A stretch of 64,000 nt of DNA from an uncultured Lachnospiraceae bacterium (GCA_947588005.1 CANPYE010000001.1:1-64000), one strand, 5' to 3'. Counted from the stretch's first letter, positions 1 through 9,589 are shown. Program-made: numbers and translations. The notes: a model not told the origin generated them from the sequence alone.

Positions 1-691
1 CCACTGCCAGAATGGAGAAGCGCTTGCCCTGGCGGTTGCGCTCCTTCAGCGCATCTACGACGATATTAATATCATAAGGGATCTCAGGAAGCAGGATAAT
101 ATCCGCGCCGCCGGCAATACCCGCGTGCAGCGTCGGCCAGCCTACCTTATGGCCCATGATCTCTACGATAAAGACCCGTCCGTGGGACGAAGCCGTCGTA
201 TGGATGCTGTCGATGGCGTTGGTCGCCACGTTCACCGCGCTCTGGAAGCCGAAGGTCATCTCGGTGCCCCACAGATCATTATCAATGGTCTTGGGCAGGG
301 CGATGATATTCAAGCCTTCTTCGCGGAGAAGGTTCGCCGTCTTCTGGCTGCCATTGCCGCCAAGAACCACCAGGCACTCCAGGCGAAGCTTGCGGTAGGT
401 CTGCTTCATGGACTCTACCTTGTCCAGACCGTTCTCATCCGGCTCACGCATCAGCTTAAACGGCTGACGGGAAGTTCCCAGCATCGTGCCGCCCTGGGTA
501 AGAATGCCTGAGAAATCCCTCGGTTTCAGAATCCGGTAGTCTGTATAGATCAGACCCTTATAGCCGTCCTCGAAACCGATGATCTCCACTTCGTTGTCGT
601 ACAGGTTGTACAGTGCCTTCGCCACGCCGCGCATGGTCGCGTTCAGCGCCTGGCAGTCGCCGCCGCTGGTAAGCATTCCGACTCTAATCAT
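1..691 (-). CDS. pfkA: 6-phosphofructokinase, 3' truncated by window edge
   Basis: Minus-strand translation from ATG at 691: MIRVGMLTSGGDCQALNATMRG...LVVLGGNGSQKTA...LPKTIDNDLWGTEMTFGF...; classic PFK motifs (GGDC, PKTIDND). Confidence 0.95.
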   Translation of the reverse strand, partial: MIRVGMLTSGGDCQALNATMRGVAKALYNLYDNEVEIIGFEDGYKGLIYTDYRILKPRDFSGILTQGGTMLGTSRQPFKLMREPDENGLDKVESMKQTYRKLRLECLVVLGGNGSQKTANLLREEGLNIIALPKTIDNDLWGTEMTFGFQSAVNVATNAIDSIHTTASSHGRVFIVEIMGHKVGWPTLHAGIAGGADIILLPEIPYDINIVVDALKERNRQGKRFSILAV

Positions 692-843
692 GTCCTTAAA
701 TCCCCTTTCTGTAATAGGATAGAGCTATTATATCGTTACAATAACCCCATTGTGTTATTATAATACAAAGGCTGGAATGGGACAAGGGGAAAATCGAGAA
801 AATATAAAATTACCTTAAACTCACAGGAAGCATTAAAAGAAAA

Positions 844-1107
844 TCCGTGCGTCTCACTTTGAACAGCTGTCACAGACGTTACCTGCGCAGTTAGCTCGAT
901 TCAGGCTGCCTCGCGGCACACAGAGTGGTTTGCTTAGTGCTGCTGCATTCCTGCCCTGACACGGTTCACAAAGCTCTGTTGCGCAAGACCCAAACGTCAA
1001 CACCACTTACGCAGGGCAGCTCCACAACAGACTGCCCGGGGTGAGACATCACCCCTGCTAGAGCGGATTGCAGGTACAGGGCACCGCTATCTCCCCGGCT
1101 GCACGGA
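844..1107 (-). ncRNA. ffs: Large (Bacillus-type) signal recognition particle RNA
   Basis: Reverse complement contains GGTGCCCTGTACCTGCAATCCGCTCTAGCAGGG, GTAAGTGGTGTTGACGTTTGGGTCTTGCGCAAC, GTCAGGGCAGGAATGCAGCAGCACTAAG, GTGCCGCGAGGCAGCCTG and CGAGCTAACTGC, all hallmarks of Firmicute scRNA. Ends pair (TCCGTGC / GCACGGA). Confidence 0.9.
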
Positions 1108-1398
1108 AAGGTTATGACTTTATCAGGCCGCCGGCGCATCGCCGGCAAGAAACAGTATAACGGGTTCAGGACGATTTGTCAAGGCGGGAAAGCGGGAAAC
1201 GGACCGGGCGGCAAAACAGGGACGGCACGGCACGTGAGAGCGCCGAGCAGAACGGGCACGCGGAACAGCACAGCACGCAGACACGATATAGAACAGAACA
1301 GACGCGCAGAATGAATTGACAAGCGCGGAAAGTATCCGTAAAATATACTTCATAAAATACCGCGACAGATATAGATACCCTCATTAAGGAGATCCATC

Positions 1399-1917
1399 AT
1401 GACCATGACCCCACAGGAAAAATACATGAAAGCCGCCATCCGCGAGGCGAAAAAAGCGCAGGCGCTGGGCGAGGTTCCCATCGGCTGCGTGATCGAATAC
1501 GAAGGGAAAATTATCGGCCGCGGCTACAACCGCCGCATGACCGACCATACGGTACTGGCCCACGCCGAGATCGCCGCCATTCGGAAAGCATGCCGGAACA
1601 TGGGCGACTGGCGGCTGGAAGACTGCACCATGTACGTGACGCTGGAGCCCTGTCCCATGTGCGCCGGGGCCATCGTCCAGGCGCGGATCCCGCGGGTCAT
1701 CATGGGCTGCATGAATCCGAAGGCCGGCTGCGCCGGATCCGTGCTGGATCTGCTGCACGAGCCAGGCTTCAACCACCAGGTTATGACGGAAAACGGCGTG
1801 CTGGGGGAGGAGTGTTCGCAGATGCTGACATCATTTTTCCGCGCGCTGAGATCTGCGAAGAACGTGGCAAAGGATCTCGCCGCCGCGCCGTCGGACGCAG
1901 AATCTGAAACAACTTGA
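1399..1917 (+). CDS. tadA: tRNA-specific adenosine-34 deaminase
   Basis: HAEIAAIRKAC and PCPMCAGAIVQARIPRV deaminase zinc motifs. Confidence 0.95.
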   Translation: MTMTPQEKYMKAAIREAKKAQALGEVPIGCVIEYEGKIIGRGYNRRMTDHTVLAHAEIAAIRKACRNMGDWRLEDCTMYVTLEPCPMCAGAIVQARIPRVIMGCMNPKAGCAGSVLDLLHEPGFNHQVMTENGVLGEECSQMLTSFFRALRSAKNVAKDLAAAPSDAESETT

Positions 1918-1931
1918 TTTTCCCAGAATCC

Positions 1932-1958
1932 AAAAAACGCGTTGCTGGCGCGTTTTTT
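1932..1958. terminator. Bidirectional intrinsic terminator
   Basis: AAAAAACGCG TTGCTGG CGCGTTTTTT inverted repeat directly after tadA; a second hairpin AAAGGCCG...CGGCCTTTT follows at about 1975-2015. Confidence 0.8.
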
Positions 1959-2050
1959 GCATACTGACGTAACTAAAGGCCGTGGTTTCCGCATCTGGCA
2001 GAACCCGCGGCCTTTTCCTGAACCGCACAACAACTGTACAGAATCCGGCA

Positions 2051-3505
2051 TCAGAACTTCTTCCAGGTATTTCCCGACAATAACACCAGCAGAGGGAACA
2101 GCTCCAGACGCCCTGCCAGCATATCGAAGATCATCACCAGAAGCGCCCTGGCCGAATATACGGAATAATTCGTCGAGGGGCCCACCAACGACAGTCCCGG
2201 CCCGATGTTATTGAGCGTAGCCGCTACCGCAGTGAAATTCGTCACCGCATCCAGATTATCGATGGACAGAAGCAGCACGGAGATGGAGAACACCGCGAAA
2301 TAGGCGGCAAAAAATACATTGGTCGCCCGCACCACTTCATGATCCACGCTCTTGCCGTCCATCCGCACCTTCATCACCCCGTCGGGATGCACATACGTCC
2401 AGATCTCTTTCCGAACCGTTTTAAACAGGATAACGATACGCGACACCTTGATGCCGCCGCCAGTACTGCCGGAGCAGGCGCCGATGAACATGATCATGAC
2501 CAGCACTGTACGCGACATTTCCGGCCACAGATCAAAGTCCACCGTTGAATAACCGGTGGTCGTAATGATGGAGGCCACCTGGAAGGCCGCCTGTTGGAAC
2601 GCCTTCGCCAGACTGTCGAACAGACCGTAGCGCCACACATTGAACGTAACGATCAGGACCGCCGCCAATATAATGCCCAGATACGCGCGGACCTCCTCCA
2701 TCTTAAACGCCGCCGCGGCTTTATGGAACAGAATGAAGAAATACGCGTTAAAATTGATTCCAAACAGGATCATGAAAACGGTTATGACCACTTGATTGTA
2801 AACCGAATAGCTGGCAATGCTGTCGTTGCGCACGCCGAAACCACCGGTGCCCGCGGTACCGAAGGACAGCGTCAGCGCGTCAAACAGCGGCATCCGTCCC
2901 AGAAGGAGCAGACACACCTCGATCACCGTCATGCCGATATAGATAAGATAAAGGATTTTCGCCGTTGTCTGCACCTTCGGCACAAGACGGCTCACCGAAG
3001 GCCCCGGGCTTTCCGCCTTCATCAGGCTCATATGGAAACCGCCGCTCATGGGCAGGAGCGTCAAAAGAAATACCAGCACGCCCATGCCGCCGATCCAGTG
3101 CGTAAAGCTGCGCCAGAAAAGAATGCTTTTCGGCAGCGGTTCCACTTCCGCCAGGATGCTGGCCCCGGTAGTCGTAAATCCGGACACGGCCTCAAACAGC
3201 GCCTGAACCGGATCAGGGATCGCGCCGCTGAGCACAAAGGGCACTGCGCCCATCACGCTGATCGCCAGCCAGCTAAGCGCCACCGCTACAAACCCCTCGC
3301 GGGCGAAAAACACGCTGTTATCCGGGCGTTTTCCACGCAGGAGCATTCCGAAAGCGACGCAGGCGAGCACGGATATAACCAGCGGCCAGAGCGCCGATTC
3401 TCCGTAGATCACCGCCACGACGCAGGACGGCACCATCAGTGCCCCCTCCAGAATAAGCGTCATCCCCACGATATATCGGATAATCAAATAATTCATAACA
3501 CGCAC
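2051..3505 (-). CDS. trkH: TrkH/KtrB family potassium uptake protein
   Basis: Multi-span protein with FEAVSGFTTTGASIL, FGTAGTGGFGV, TTTGYSTVDFDLWP and GACSGSTGGGIK selectivity-filter repeats. Confidence 0.93.
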   Translation of the reverse strand: MRVMNYLIIRYIVGMTLILEGALMVPSCVVAVIYGESALWPLVISVLACVAFGMLLRGKRPDNSVFFAREGFVAVALSWLAISVMGAVPFVLSGAIPDPVQALFEAVSGFTTTGASILAEVEPLPKSILFWRSFTHWIGGMGVLVFLLTLLPMSGGFHMSLMKAESPGPSVSRLVPKVQTTAKILYLIYIGMTVIEVCLLLLGRMPLFDALTLSFGTAGTGGFGVRNDSIASYSVYNQVVITVFMILFGINFNAYFFILFHKAAAAFKMEEVRAYLGIILAAVLIVTFNVWRYGLFDSLAKAFQQAAFQVASIITTTGYSTVDFDLWPEMSRTVLVMIMFIGACSGSTGGGIKVSRIVILFKTVRKEIWTYVHPDGVMKVRMDGKSVDHEVVRATNVFFAAYFAVFSISVLLLSIDNLDAVTNFTAVAATLNNIGPGLSLVGPSTNYSVYSARALLVMIFDMLAGRLELFPLLVLLSGNTWKKF

Positions 3506-4867
3506 CTATCTTGCCAGAATATCATTGATGTCCTGAAGCCCTTTCTGCGTCGTAACAATAATGACCGTATCTCCCGGCCGGATACTGTCCTGGCCTTTGG
3601 GAATGATCACATTGCCGTCGTGGTTGATGCTGCAGACCAGAAGATCTTTCTTAAGCCTGCGGCTTAACTGCGCCAGCGTCATGTTCGCAACTAAGCTGTC
3701 CGGTTTCACGGCAAATTCCAGCGCCTCGGCCCGGTTGTCCAGAATATGGCAGAGGGTCTGCACGCTGCCGCCCACTGCGTTCTGCTGGGAACGGACATAC
3801 TGGAGAATATTGTCGGCGGTTATGTACTTGGGGTACACAACGCTGCCGATATCCAGCCTTTGAATAATACTGTCGAATGCCAGCCGGTTCACCTTCGTCA
3901 CCAGCTTGGCCTTCGTCCGGTCCTTGGCGAACTGGGACAGGAAAATATTCTCCTCGTCGATCGGCGTCAGGGAGACGATAGCCTGCGCAGACAAAAACCC
4001 CGACTGCAGGAGGATCTTCCGGTCGGAACCGTCGCCATTGATAACGGATACGTCCGGCAGCGCCTCGCAGAGGATCTCGCAGCGTTCCCGGTCGCGTTCG
4101 ACGATACGCACGTCGATCTTCGATTCCCGCAGCTGCTGCGCCAGATAATATCCCAGCGTGCCGCCGCCCACGATCAGCGCGTTCTTCACCGGACGGGTCG
4201 AAAGTCCCAGATCCCGGAAGAACCGCTGGCAGTCCTCATGGGCAGCCACAATCGATATCAGGTCATTGTCATGAAGCACGAAATCGCCCCGGGGGATCGC
4301 GATCATCTCGTCCCGCTCCACGGCGCAGATCAGCACCTTAGGAAGACGGTCCGCCAACTTGTACATGGGCTGGCCGCTCATGCCAAACTCCGGCAGGAGC
4401 TTAAATTTAACGATCTGAACATTCCCTCCGGCGAACGTATCGATCTGGATCGCCGACGGGAACTTAAGGAGCATGGCGATCTCCTGGGCCGTCGTATATT
4501 CGGGATTGATGATCATGGAAATACCCATGCTCTCCTTAATAAAGCTGATGTCCTTCTGATACACCGGATTGCGTACGCGGGCGATCGTGCGGCACTGGCT
4601 GACCTTGCGGGCCACCAGGCAGCACAGCAGGTTCAGCTCGTCGGAGCCCGTGACGGCGATCAGTACGTCCGCCACATCGACGCCGGCTTCCTCCAAAACG
4701 CCGATGCTGGCGCCGTTGCCGGAAACGCAGATGGCGTCTACTTCCTCATTAAATTCCGCGAGCTTGCGTGCCTGGGTGTCTACGATAACGATATCATGAT
4801 TTTCTTCGCTCAGCTGCTGGGCCAGAGCGCGGCCCACTTTGCCGCAGCCGATAATGATGATTCTCAT
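3506..4867 (-). CDS. trkA: Trk system potassium transporter TrkA (two RCK/TrkA_N domains)
   Basis: MRIIIIGCGKVGRALAQQLSEENHDIVIVD Rossmann motif, repeated at ALIVGGGTLGYYLAQQL; adjacent to trkH. Confidence 0.93.
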   Translation of the reverse strand: MRIIIIGCGKVGRALAQQLSEENHDIVIVDTQARKLAEFNEEVDAICVSGNGASIGVLEEAGVDVADVLIAVTGSDELNLLCCLVARKVSQCRTIARVRNPVYQKDISFIKESMGISMIINPEYTTAQEIAMLLKFPSAIQIDTFAGGNVQIVKFKLLPEFGMSGQPMYKLADRLPKVLICAVERDEMIAIPRGDFVLHDNDLISIVAAHEDCQRFFRDLGLSTRPVKNALIVGGGTLGYYLAQQLRESKIDVRIVERDRERCEILCEALPDVSVINGDGSDRKILLQSGFLSAQAIVSLTPIDEENIFLSQFAKDRTKAKLVTKVNRLAFDSIIQRLDIGSVVYPKYITADNILQYVRSQQNAVGGSVQTLCHILDNRAEALEFAVKPDSLVANMTLAQLSRRLKKDLLVCSINHDGNVIIPKGQDSIRPGDTVIIVTTQKGLQDINDILAR

Positions 4868-5162
4868 AGGATAAAGGAACCTCCGTGATTCACAGTACGC
4901 CGGTTCGCAGTACGTCTGCGCCTCGTATATATCCGGGCCGATACCGGCAGCCGATCCGAGGCATGCGGGTGTCCCGGCATCTCAGGGCGGCATACTGCAC
5001 AATACATACGCAAACAGTATAGCACTAATTGTTGAATTTCTCAACACCCAAAATCCCATTCCGCTTGAACGCACGGCATTTATGCGGTAAAATGAGGGTG
5101 TCGCGGCATCAGGATATTTGCGGAAACACACCGCGCGGCATCGCGGCAATCAGATAAAAAGG

Positions 5163-6143
5163 ATGAAAACCATGGCAAAGATGAAAATATGCGGACTGCA
5201 GAAGACAACTCTGCTGGACTATCCGGGCAAAGTGGCGGCCACCGTGTTTCTGGGCGGCTGCAACTTCCGCTGCCCGTTCTGCCATAATTCGGATCTGCTC
5301 ACCGGCAGCGCTCCAGAGCGGATGACGCCGGAAGAACTCCTGACGTTTCTGAAACGCCGTCAGGGGATCCTGGAAGGCGTATGCATTACCGGCGGCGAAC
5401 CGACGCTGTGGCCGGAGGACGCGGCGGAGCTGATGCGCCGAATCAAGGAAATGGATTACCAGGTGAAGCTGGATACCAACGGCTACCGGCCCCAGGTTCT
5501 TAAAGATCTGTGCGGACTTGGCGTCGTGGATTATGTAGCTATGGATATCAAGGCCGGAAGACAGCATTACGCGGAAGTATGCGGACACAGTCCGATCCCT
5601 GCTCCGGCAGAACTTACCGGTGATGCGGTCCGCCATACCGGGCAGCCGGAGGAAGGCATGACAGAACCTGCAGAACCCACGGCGGCCGGCATGACGGTCC
5701 ACGCAAAACTTCCAGCCGCAGGCGCGGCGGTTCACGTGAAGCTTCCAGCGGCAGGCGCGGAGGCCCATACAGAACTCACGGCGAACGGCACAACGGTCCA
5801 CGCAAAACTCCCGGCGACAGGCGCCGCGCCCCATGCGGAGTCCCCGGCGGCAGGAACCTTCCGTCTCGCCGCCATCGAGGAAAGCGCCGCCTGGCTGATG
5901 GAAGGCCATGTGCCTTATGAATTTCGCACCACGACAGTAAAAGGAATCCACACCGCAGAGGATTTCACTGACATCGCAGCCTGGATCGGAGGCTGCGAGC
6001 GGTATTTTATCCAGGGCTTTGTGGATTCCGGCAATGTTCTGAAAAGCGGTTTTTCGGCGTATACGCGGGCCGAGCTGGACGAATTCTTAAATATCGTAAG
6101 GAAAACGATCCCCAACGCGGAGATCCGCGGCGTAGATTACTGA
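5163..6143 (+). CDS. Anaerobic ribonucleoside-triphosphate reductase activating protein-like radical SAM enzyme (NrdG2 type)
   Basis: MKICGLQKTTLLDYPGKVAATVFLGGCNFRCPFCHN (CxxxCxxC), GGEPTLW. Carries an in-frame 33-bp tandem-repeat insertion. Confidence 0.88.
   Translation: MKTMAKMKICGLQKTTLLDYPGKVAATVFLGGCNFRCPFCHNSDLLTGSAPERMTPEELLTFLKRRQGILEGVCITGGEPTLWPEDAAELMRRIKEMDYQVKLDTNGYRPQVLKDLCGLGVVDYVAMDIKAGRQHYAEVCGHSPIPAPAELTGDAVRHTGQPEEGMTEPAEPTAAGMTVHAKLPAAGAAVHVKLPAAGAEAHTELTANGTTVHAKLPATGAAPHAESPAAGTFRLAAIEESAAWLMEGHVPYEFRTTTVKGIHTAEDFTDIAAWIGGCERYFIQGFVDSGNVLKSGFSAYTRAELDEFLNIVRKTIPNAEIRGVDY
5694..5858 (+). repeat. Five tandem 33-bp coding repeats (11-aa unit, TVHAKLPAAGA-like)
   Basis: TVHAKLPAAGA / AVHVKLPAAGA / EAHTELTANGT / TVHAKLPATGA / APHAESPAAGT read directly from the sequence. 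Confidence 0.92.
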
Positions 6144-7423
6144 TCCGCGCTCTTTCCGACCCCAGCGCCGGCTTCCGTCAGGCGTATGTCCGTATACCAA
6201 TATCCGAACCGCCCGTCTCCTGCGGGCTGCATTTTCGAGAGAACGAAATTCGGAAAGCCGAACATGGAAGCCATGTATTTTTCATTGCTGTAGTAATGGC
6301 CGGGAACGCCCAGCAGGAAGCGGACGACGCCGTTCGGAGACGAAAGCCGCGCCAGGATCAGATAGCGGTGGTTGTAGTAGCCGTGAAGAAGGAAGCTGTT
6401 GTTGCCGTAGCTCCATGTCTCGCGGGGAAGCAGGCCGATGTCCTGGGGCTTGATCAGAAGAACCTCACAGCCGCCGTGGTAGTCGAAGGCCTGGATCTTC
6501 GGATAATGCCTCTTGAAATGACTCCACAAACGGCCGATGTCGTCCCGTTCCGCCTGCTCCGTCGAATCCGGCGGCGGAAGCTTCCCTTCCGGCTGCTCTT
6601 CCGCCGCCGGCACAGACTGAGACGGCGTCTCCGCGGATGTCTGAGGCGGAACCGCACCGGCTGCAGACCGGGAATCTGTTTCCGGCGTCTGCTGAAAAGC
6701 TGCCCCGTAAGAAGACGGCTGCGGCATATCTGGCTGTGGTATTTCTGTCACCGGCATATCCGGGTGTGGCACTTCCAACGGCCGCGGTCCTTCTGCCGGC
6801 GGCGACACCGGCGGCACCTCCGGCTGTGGCACTTCTTCCGGCGGCATACCCGGATGCGGCACTTCTTCCGGCTTCGGCATTTTTACCGGCGGCACAGCCG
6901 AACCGCCCGCGATCTCCCTCTCGATACTTTCCGTCACCGATTCCCGCGGTAAACCATCCATATCCGCCAGCGTCTTCTCCGTAATCTCAGCGGCGGGCGC
7001 CCTCTCCATTTCCTTCGCCTCGGCGTTTGCCGACGTAACGTTCTCCAGCTCAACCGCCGCCGCGTGGGCCACCGCATCCTCCCAGATCGTCGTATAGCAG
7101 CGCCACGCGTCGTCCAAACTGTGGATCGTCAGGCCGTAGCACTGATCCATTCCCCGTCCGGAACCGTCAATATTATCAAACGGCACCACGGCGCGGAACT
7201 CGCCGCTGCCGCCGCGCAGGAAAATTTTCCCTAGCAGGATCTCTCTGTCCGCAGACAGCAGGTAAACGCCCACATCCTGACCGCCCACGTAGATCCGCCG
7301 GACGCTCACCTGGAGCTTGCACTGACCGGCGCGGGTCTCGATTTTGGCAAAGCCGATGTTCCGCCCTTTCACGCCGCCCTCATACGCATATATGTAAGAA
7401 ATCAATCTCCGATAATCAGACAC
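6137..7423 (-). CDS. Hypothetical protein (DUF6128-like N/C-terminal regions with central Pro-rich repeats)
   Basis: Long ORF; MSDYRRLISYIYAYEGGVKGRNIGFAKIE...YGLTIHSLDDAWRCYTTIWED; Pro-rich linker (EVPHPGMPPEEVPQPEVPP...). Confidence 0.75.
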   Translation of the reverse strand: MSDYRRLISYIYAYEGGVKGRNIGFAKIETRAGQCKLQVSVRRIYVGGQDVGVYLLSADREILLGKIFLRGGSGEFRAVVPFDNIDGSGRGMDQCYGLTIHSLDDAWRCYTTIWEDAVAHAAAVELENVTSANAEAKEMERAPAAEITEKTLADMDGLPRESVTESIEREIAGGSAVPPVKMPKPEEVPHPGMPPEEVPQPEVPPVSPPAEGPRPLEVPHPDMPVTEIPQPDMPQPSSYGAAFQQTPETDSRSAAGAVPPQTSAETPSQSVPAAEEQPEGKLPPPDSTEQAERDDIGRLWSHFKRHYPKIQAFDYHGGCEVLLIKPQDIGLLPRETWSYGNNSFLLHGYYNHRYLILARLSSPNGVVRFLLGVPGHYYSNEKYMASMFGFPNFVLSKMQPAGDGRFGYWYTDIRLTEAGAGVGKSADQ

Positions 7424-7617
7424 CGTTTTCTTCCCTCCCTCTCACTTCCGCTCTGTTTCTCCCGAACCGCAATCCATTTTCTCACAATGCGGCCGGACAG
7501 GCAGTCCTGTTCTGTATCACTATAATTTATGAAGAAACCGTTGCAAACATTCCGGAAAAATGGTACGATTACTATAAAGACGGCCGGGAACAAAGTTTCC
7601 GAATGGAGGTATTACAG

Positions 7618-8364
7618 ATGAAAATTTACAGAGCAGCCGATTATCAGGAAATGAGCCGAACCGCCGCCATGATCCTTGCCGCGCAGATTCAGTTGAAGCC
7701 TGACTGCGTCCTGGGTCTGGCCACCGGATCCACCCCGGTAGGGACTTACGAAGAACTGGTCCGGCAGTACCGGGCCGGGCACCTGGATTTCTCCCGGGTA
7801 AGATCCGCCAACCTGGACGAATATCGCGGACTTACGCGCGATAACGACCAGAGCTATTATTATTTCATGCAGCAGCACCTCTTTGAGCACGTGAACATCA
7901 ACCCGGAGAATACATTTATCCCCGACGGTTCCAGGCAGGACGCTGATGCCGAATGCGCCCGTTACGAGACGATTCTGGAACAACTGGGCGGCGTAGACCT
8001 GCAGATCCTGGGCCTGGGTCACAATGGCCATATCGGTTTTAATGAACCGGCGGATGCATTTGCGAAGGCCACTCACTGTGTCGATCTGACGCGCAGCACC
8101 ATCGAGGCGAACCGGCGTTTCTTCGAGAAGGAGGAGGACGTCCCCCGCCAGGCTTATTCCATGGGAATCGGCACGATCATGCGGGCAAGGAAGATTCTTC
8201 TGCTGGTCAGCGGCAGCGAGAAAGCCGCCATCCTGCATGAAGCGGTCGCCGGGCCGGTGACGCCGCGGGTTCCCGCTTCTATTCTCCAGTTCCATCCGGA
8301 TGTAACAGTGATCGCGGACGAAGCGGCGCTTTCGCGGTTTGATGCCCGACCTTTTGCGGTTTGA
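7618..8364 (+). CDS. nagB: Glucosamine-6-phosphate deaminase
   Basis: LGLATGSTPVGTYEELV, NLDEYRGL, GLGHNGHIGFNEPAD; RBS ggaggt upstream of ATG 7618. Confidence 0.95.
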   Translation: MKIYRAADYQEMSRTAAMILAAQIQLKPDCVLGLATGSTPVGTYEELVRQYRAGHLDFSRVRSANLDEYRGLTRDNDQSYYYFMQQHLFEHVNINPENTFIPDGSRQDADAECARYETILEQLGGVDLQILGLGHNGHIGFNEPADAFAKATHCVDLTRSTIEANRRFFEKEEDVPRQAYSMGIGTIMRARKILLLVSGSEKAAILHEAVAGPVTPRVPASILQFHPDVTVIADEAALSRFDARPFAV

Positions 8365-8417
8365 CGCCTGACCCCTCGTGGTCTGGCAGCTGACCTTTCG
8401 CGGTTTGACGCCTGACA
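8330..8417. repeat. Four tandem 22-bp repeats spanning the nagB stop codon
   Basis: tttcgcggtttgatgcccgacc / ttttgcggtttgacgcctgacc / cctcgtggtctggcagctgacc / tttcgcggtttgacgcctgaca. Confidence 0.92.
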
Positions 8418-8494
8418 AGGTCTTGAATCAGACCGCTGTTTGCGGTAAAATGTAATCAAACACCTTATTCTGTCTGTCAGGGGAAGGAAACGCT

Positions 8495-9589
8495 ATGGAA
8501 TACAAGATCTGTCCGATCTGCGATCAGAAAATGACCAAACCGCACTACTGCGATCACTGCCGCCAGCGGATCAAAACGCCGCTGACCATTAACGTGGATT
8601 ATTACCTGAACGAACGGCATCCGGATACGGAGCACGACTGCTCTTACCACGACTATAACGATCCCGCTTACAATATGCCGTCGCAGCAGACCGCATGGCA
8701 GCCTGACAGACAGATTAAACCCAACCAGCCGCGCAGACGGCAGGTTATCCCTAACGTGCCCCGCAGGGCACAGAGTGGCATCCCCGGGCAGATGTCCATG
8801 CCGTTCGGGCAGAAGAAAACTTATCCCGCGGCTTCCGGCGCCCCGGCGCCGTCTTCATCCGCTTCCCGAACCAGCGGACATAAGACCGCGCCGATCATCG
8901 CCTTAATCGTAATCTTCATTATAGCTGCTTCGCTGATGTCTGTCTTTTCTTTCATATACAGCGCCATGAAAGATATAATGTCCGGCGACTTTGCCTTATC
9001 CCGCTATGAAATTACTGATTTATGGGACACCGGCGGAGACTATGAACCTGCCGCCGAGTATGAAAGCTGGGAGCTTGACGATGCGGACGTTATCGCCGCC
9101 GAAGTTAACTGCAGCAGCTACGGACATTTTCAGGTCACCGAGGATGAGATAGCTGATGATCTGCTCGCTTTCCTTGCGGAGATGGGATATTCAGCCACGT
9201 CGGACGATACCTTTACATCCAATACTGAGGATTCCTACGGCTATACCTCGTTCAACCGATATACTTCTTTCTACTTTGACAACAGAGGTTCGTTAGAGAT
9301 CCTTTCCGATACTGCCACGGATCAGCTGCATTCCGTCAATATTTCCTGGACAGGCGCGGATGAGACGATCCGGATCGCGGAGAAGATCACTTCCATTCTC
9401 CGGGCCAACGACGACTGGTCTCTTTCCGAATCCGACACGGCCGCCTGGCTGGATGATCTGAAAGACCGTCTCCCGAAGCTGGAATACGAGGACGTCACCC
9501 CGGAAGATCTGAGGCACAGCGTCTATGTGTTCGTCTCCTCCTATGAATCAGACGGCTATTATATTTCCTTTGACCGCTGGAGGGATTGA
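8495..9589 (+). CDS. Zinc-ribbon, single-TM hypothetical protein
   Basis: MEYKICPICDQKMTKPHYCDHCRQ zinc ribbon followed by a TM segment (APIIALIVIFIIAASLMSVFSFIY). Confidence 0.75.
   Translation: MEYKICPICDQKMTKPHYCDHCRQRIKTPLTINVDYYLNERHPDTEHDCSYHDYNDPAYNMPSQQTAWQPDRQIKPNQPRRRQVIPNVPRRAQSGIPGQMSMPFGQKKTYPAASGAPAPSSSASRTSGHKTAPIIALIVIFIIAASLMSVFSFIYSAMKDIMSGDFALSRYEITDLWDTGGDYEPAAEYESWELDDADVIAAEVNCSSYGHFQVTEDEIADDLLAFLAEMGYSATSDDTFTSNTEDSYGYTSFNRYTSFYFDNRGSLEILSDTATDQLHSVNISWTGADETIRIAEKITSILRANDDWSLSESDTAAWLDDLKDRLPKLEYEDVTPEDLRHSVYVFVSSYESDGYYISFDRWRD

Noticed and set aside
966-1384. Small ORFs on both strands (966-1148, 1114-1314, 1123-1353)
   Set aside because: They overlap the SRP RNA gene or its GC-rich flank; no domain or RBS support.
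2594-4888. Long plus-strand ORFs (2594-3667, 3746-4888)
   Set aside because: Antisense to the clear trkH/trkA genes; His/Arg/Gln-rich shadow frames typical of GC-rich coding DNA.
4870-5040. c-di-AMP (ydaO) riboswitch upstream of trkA/trkH
   Set aside because: Expected from function, but the leader lacks recognisable ydaO consensus blocks; only a short direct repeat (TTCRCAGTACG) was seen.
5109-5951. 280-aa Cys/Arg-rich minus-strand ORF
   Set aside because: Shadow of the repeat-containing activase; its apparent repeat is the complement of the 33-bp units.
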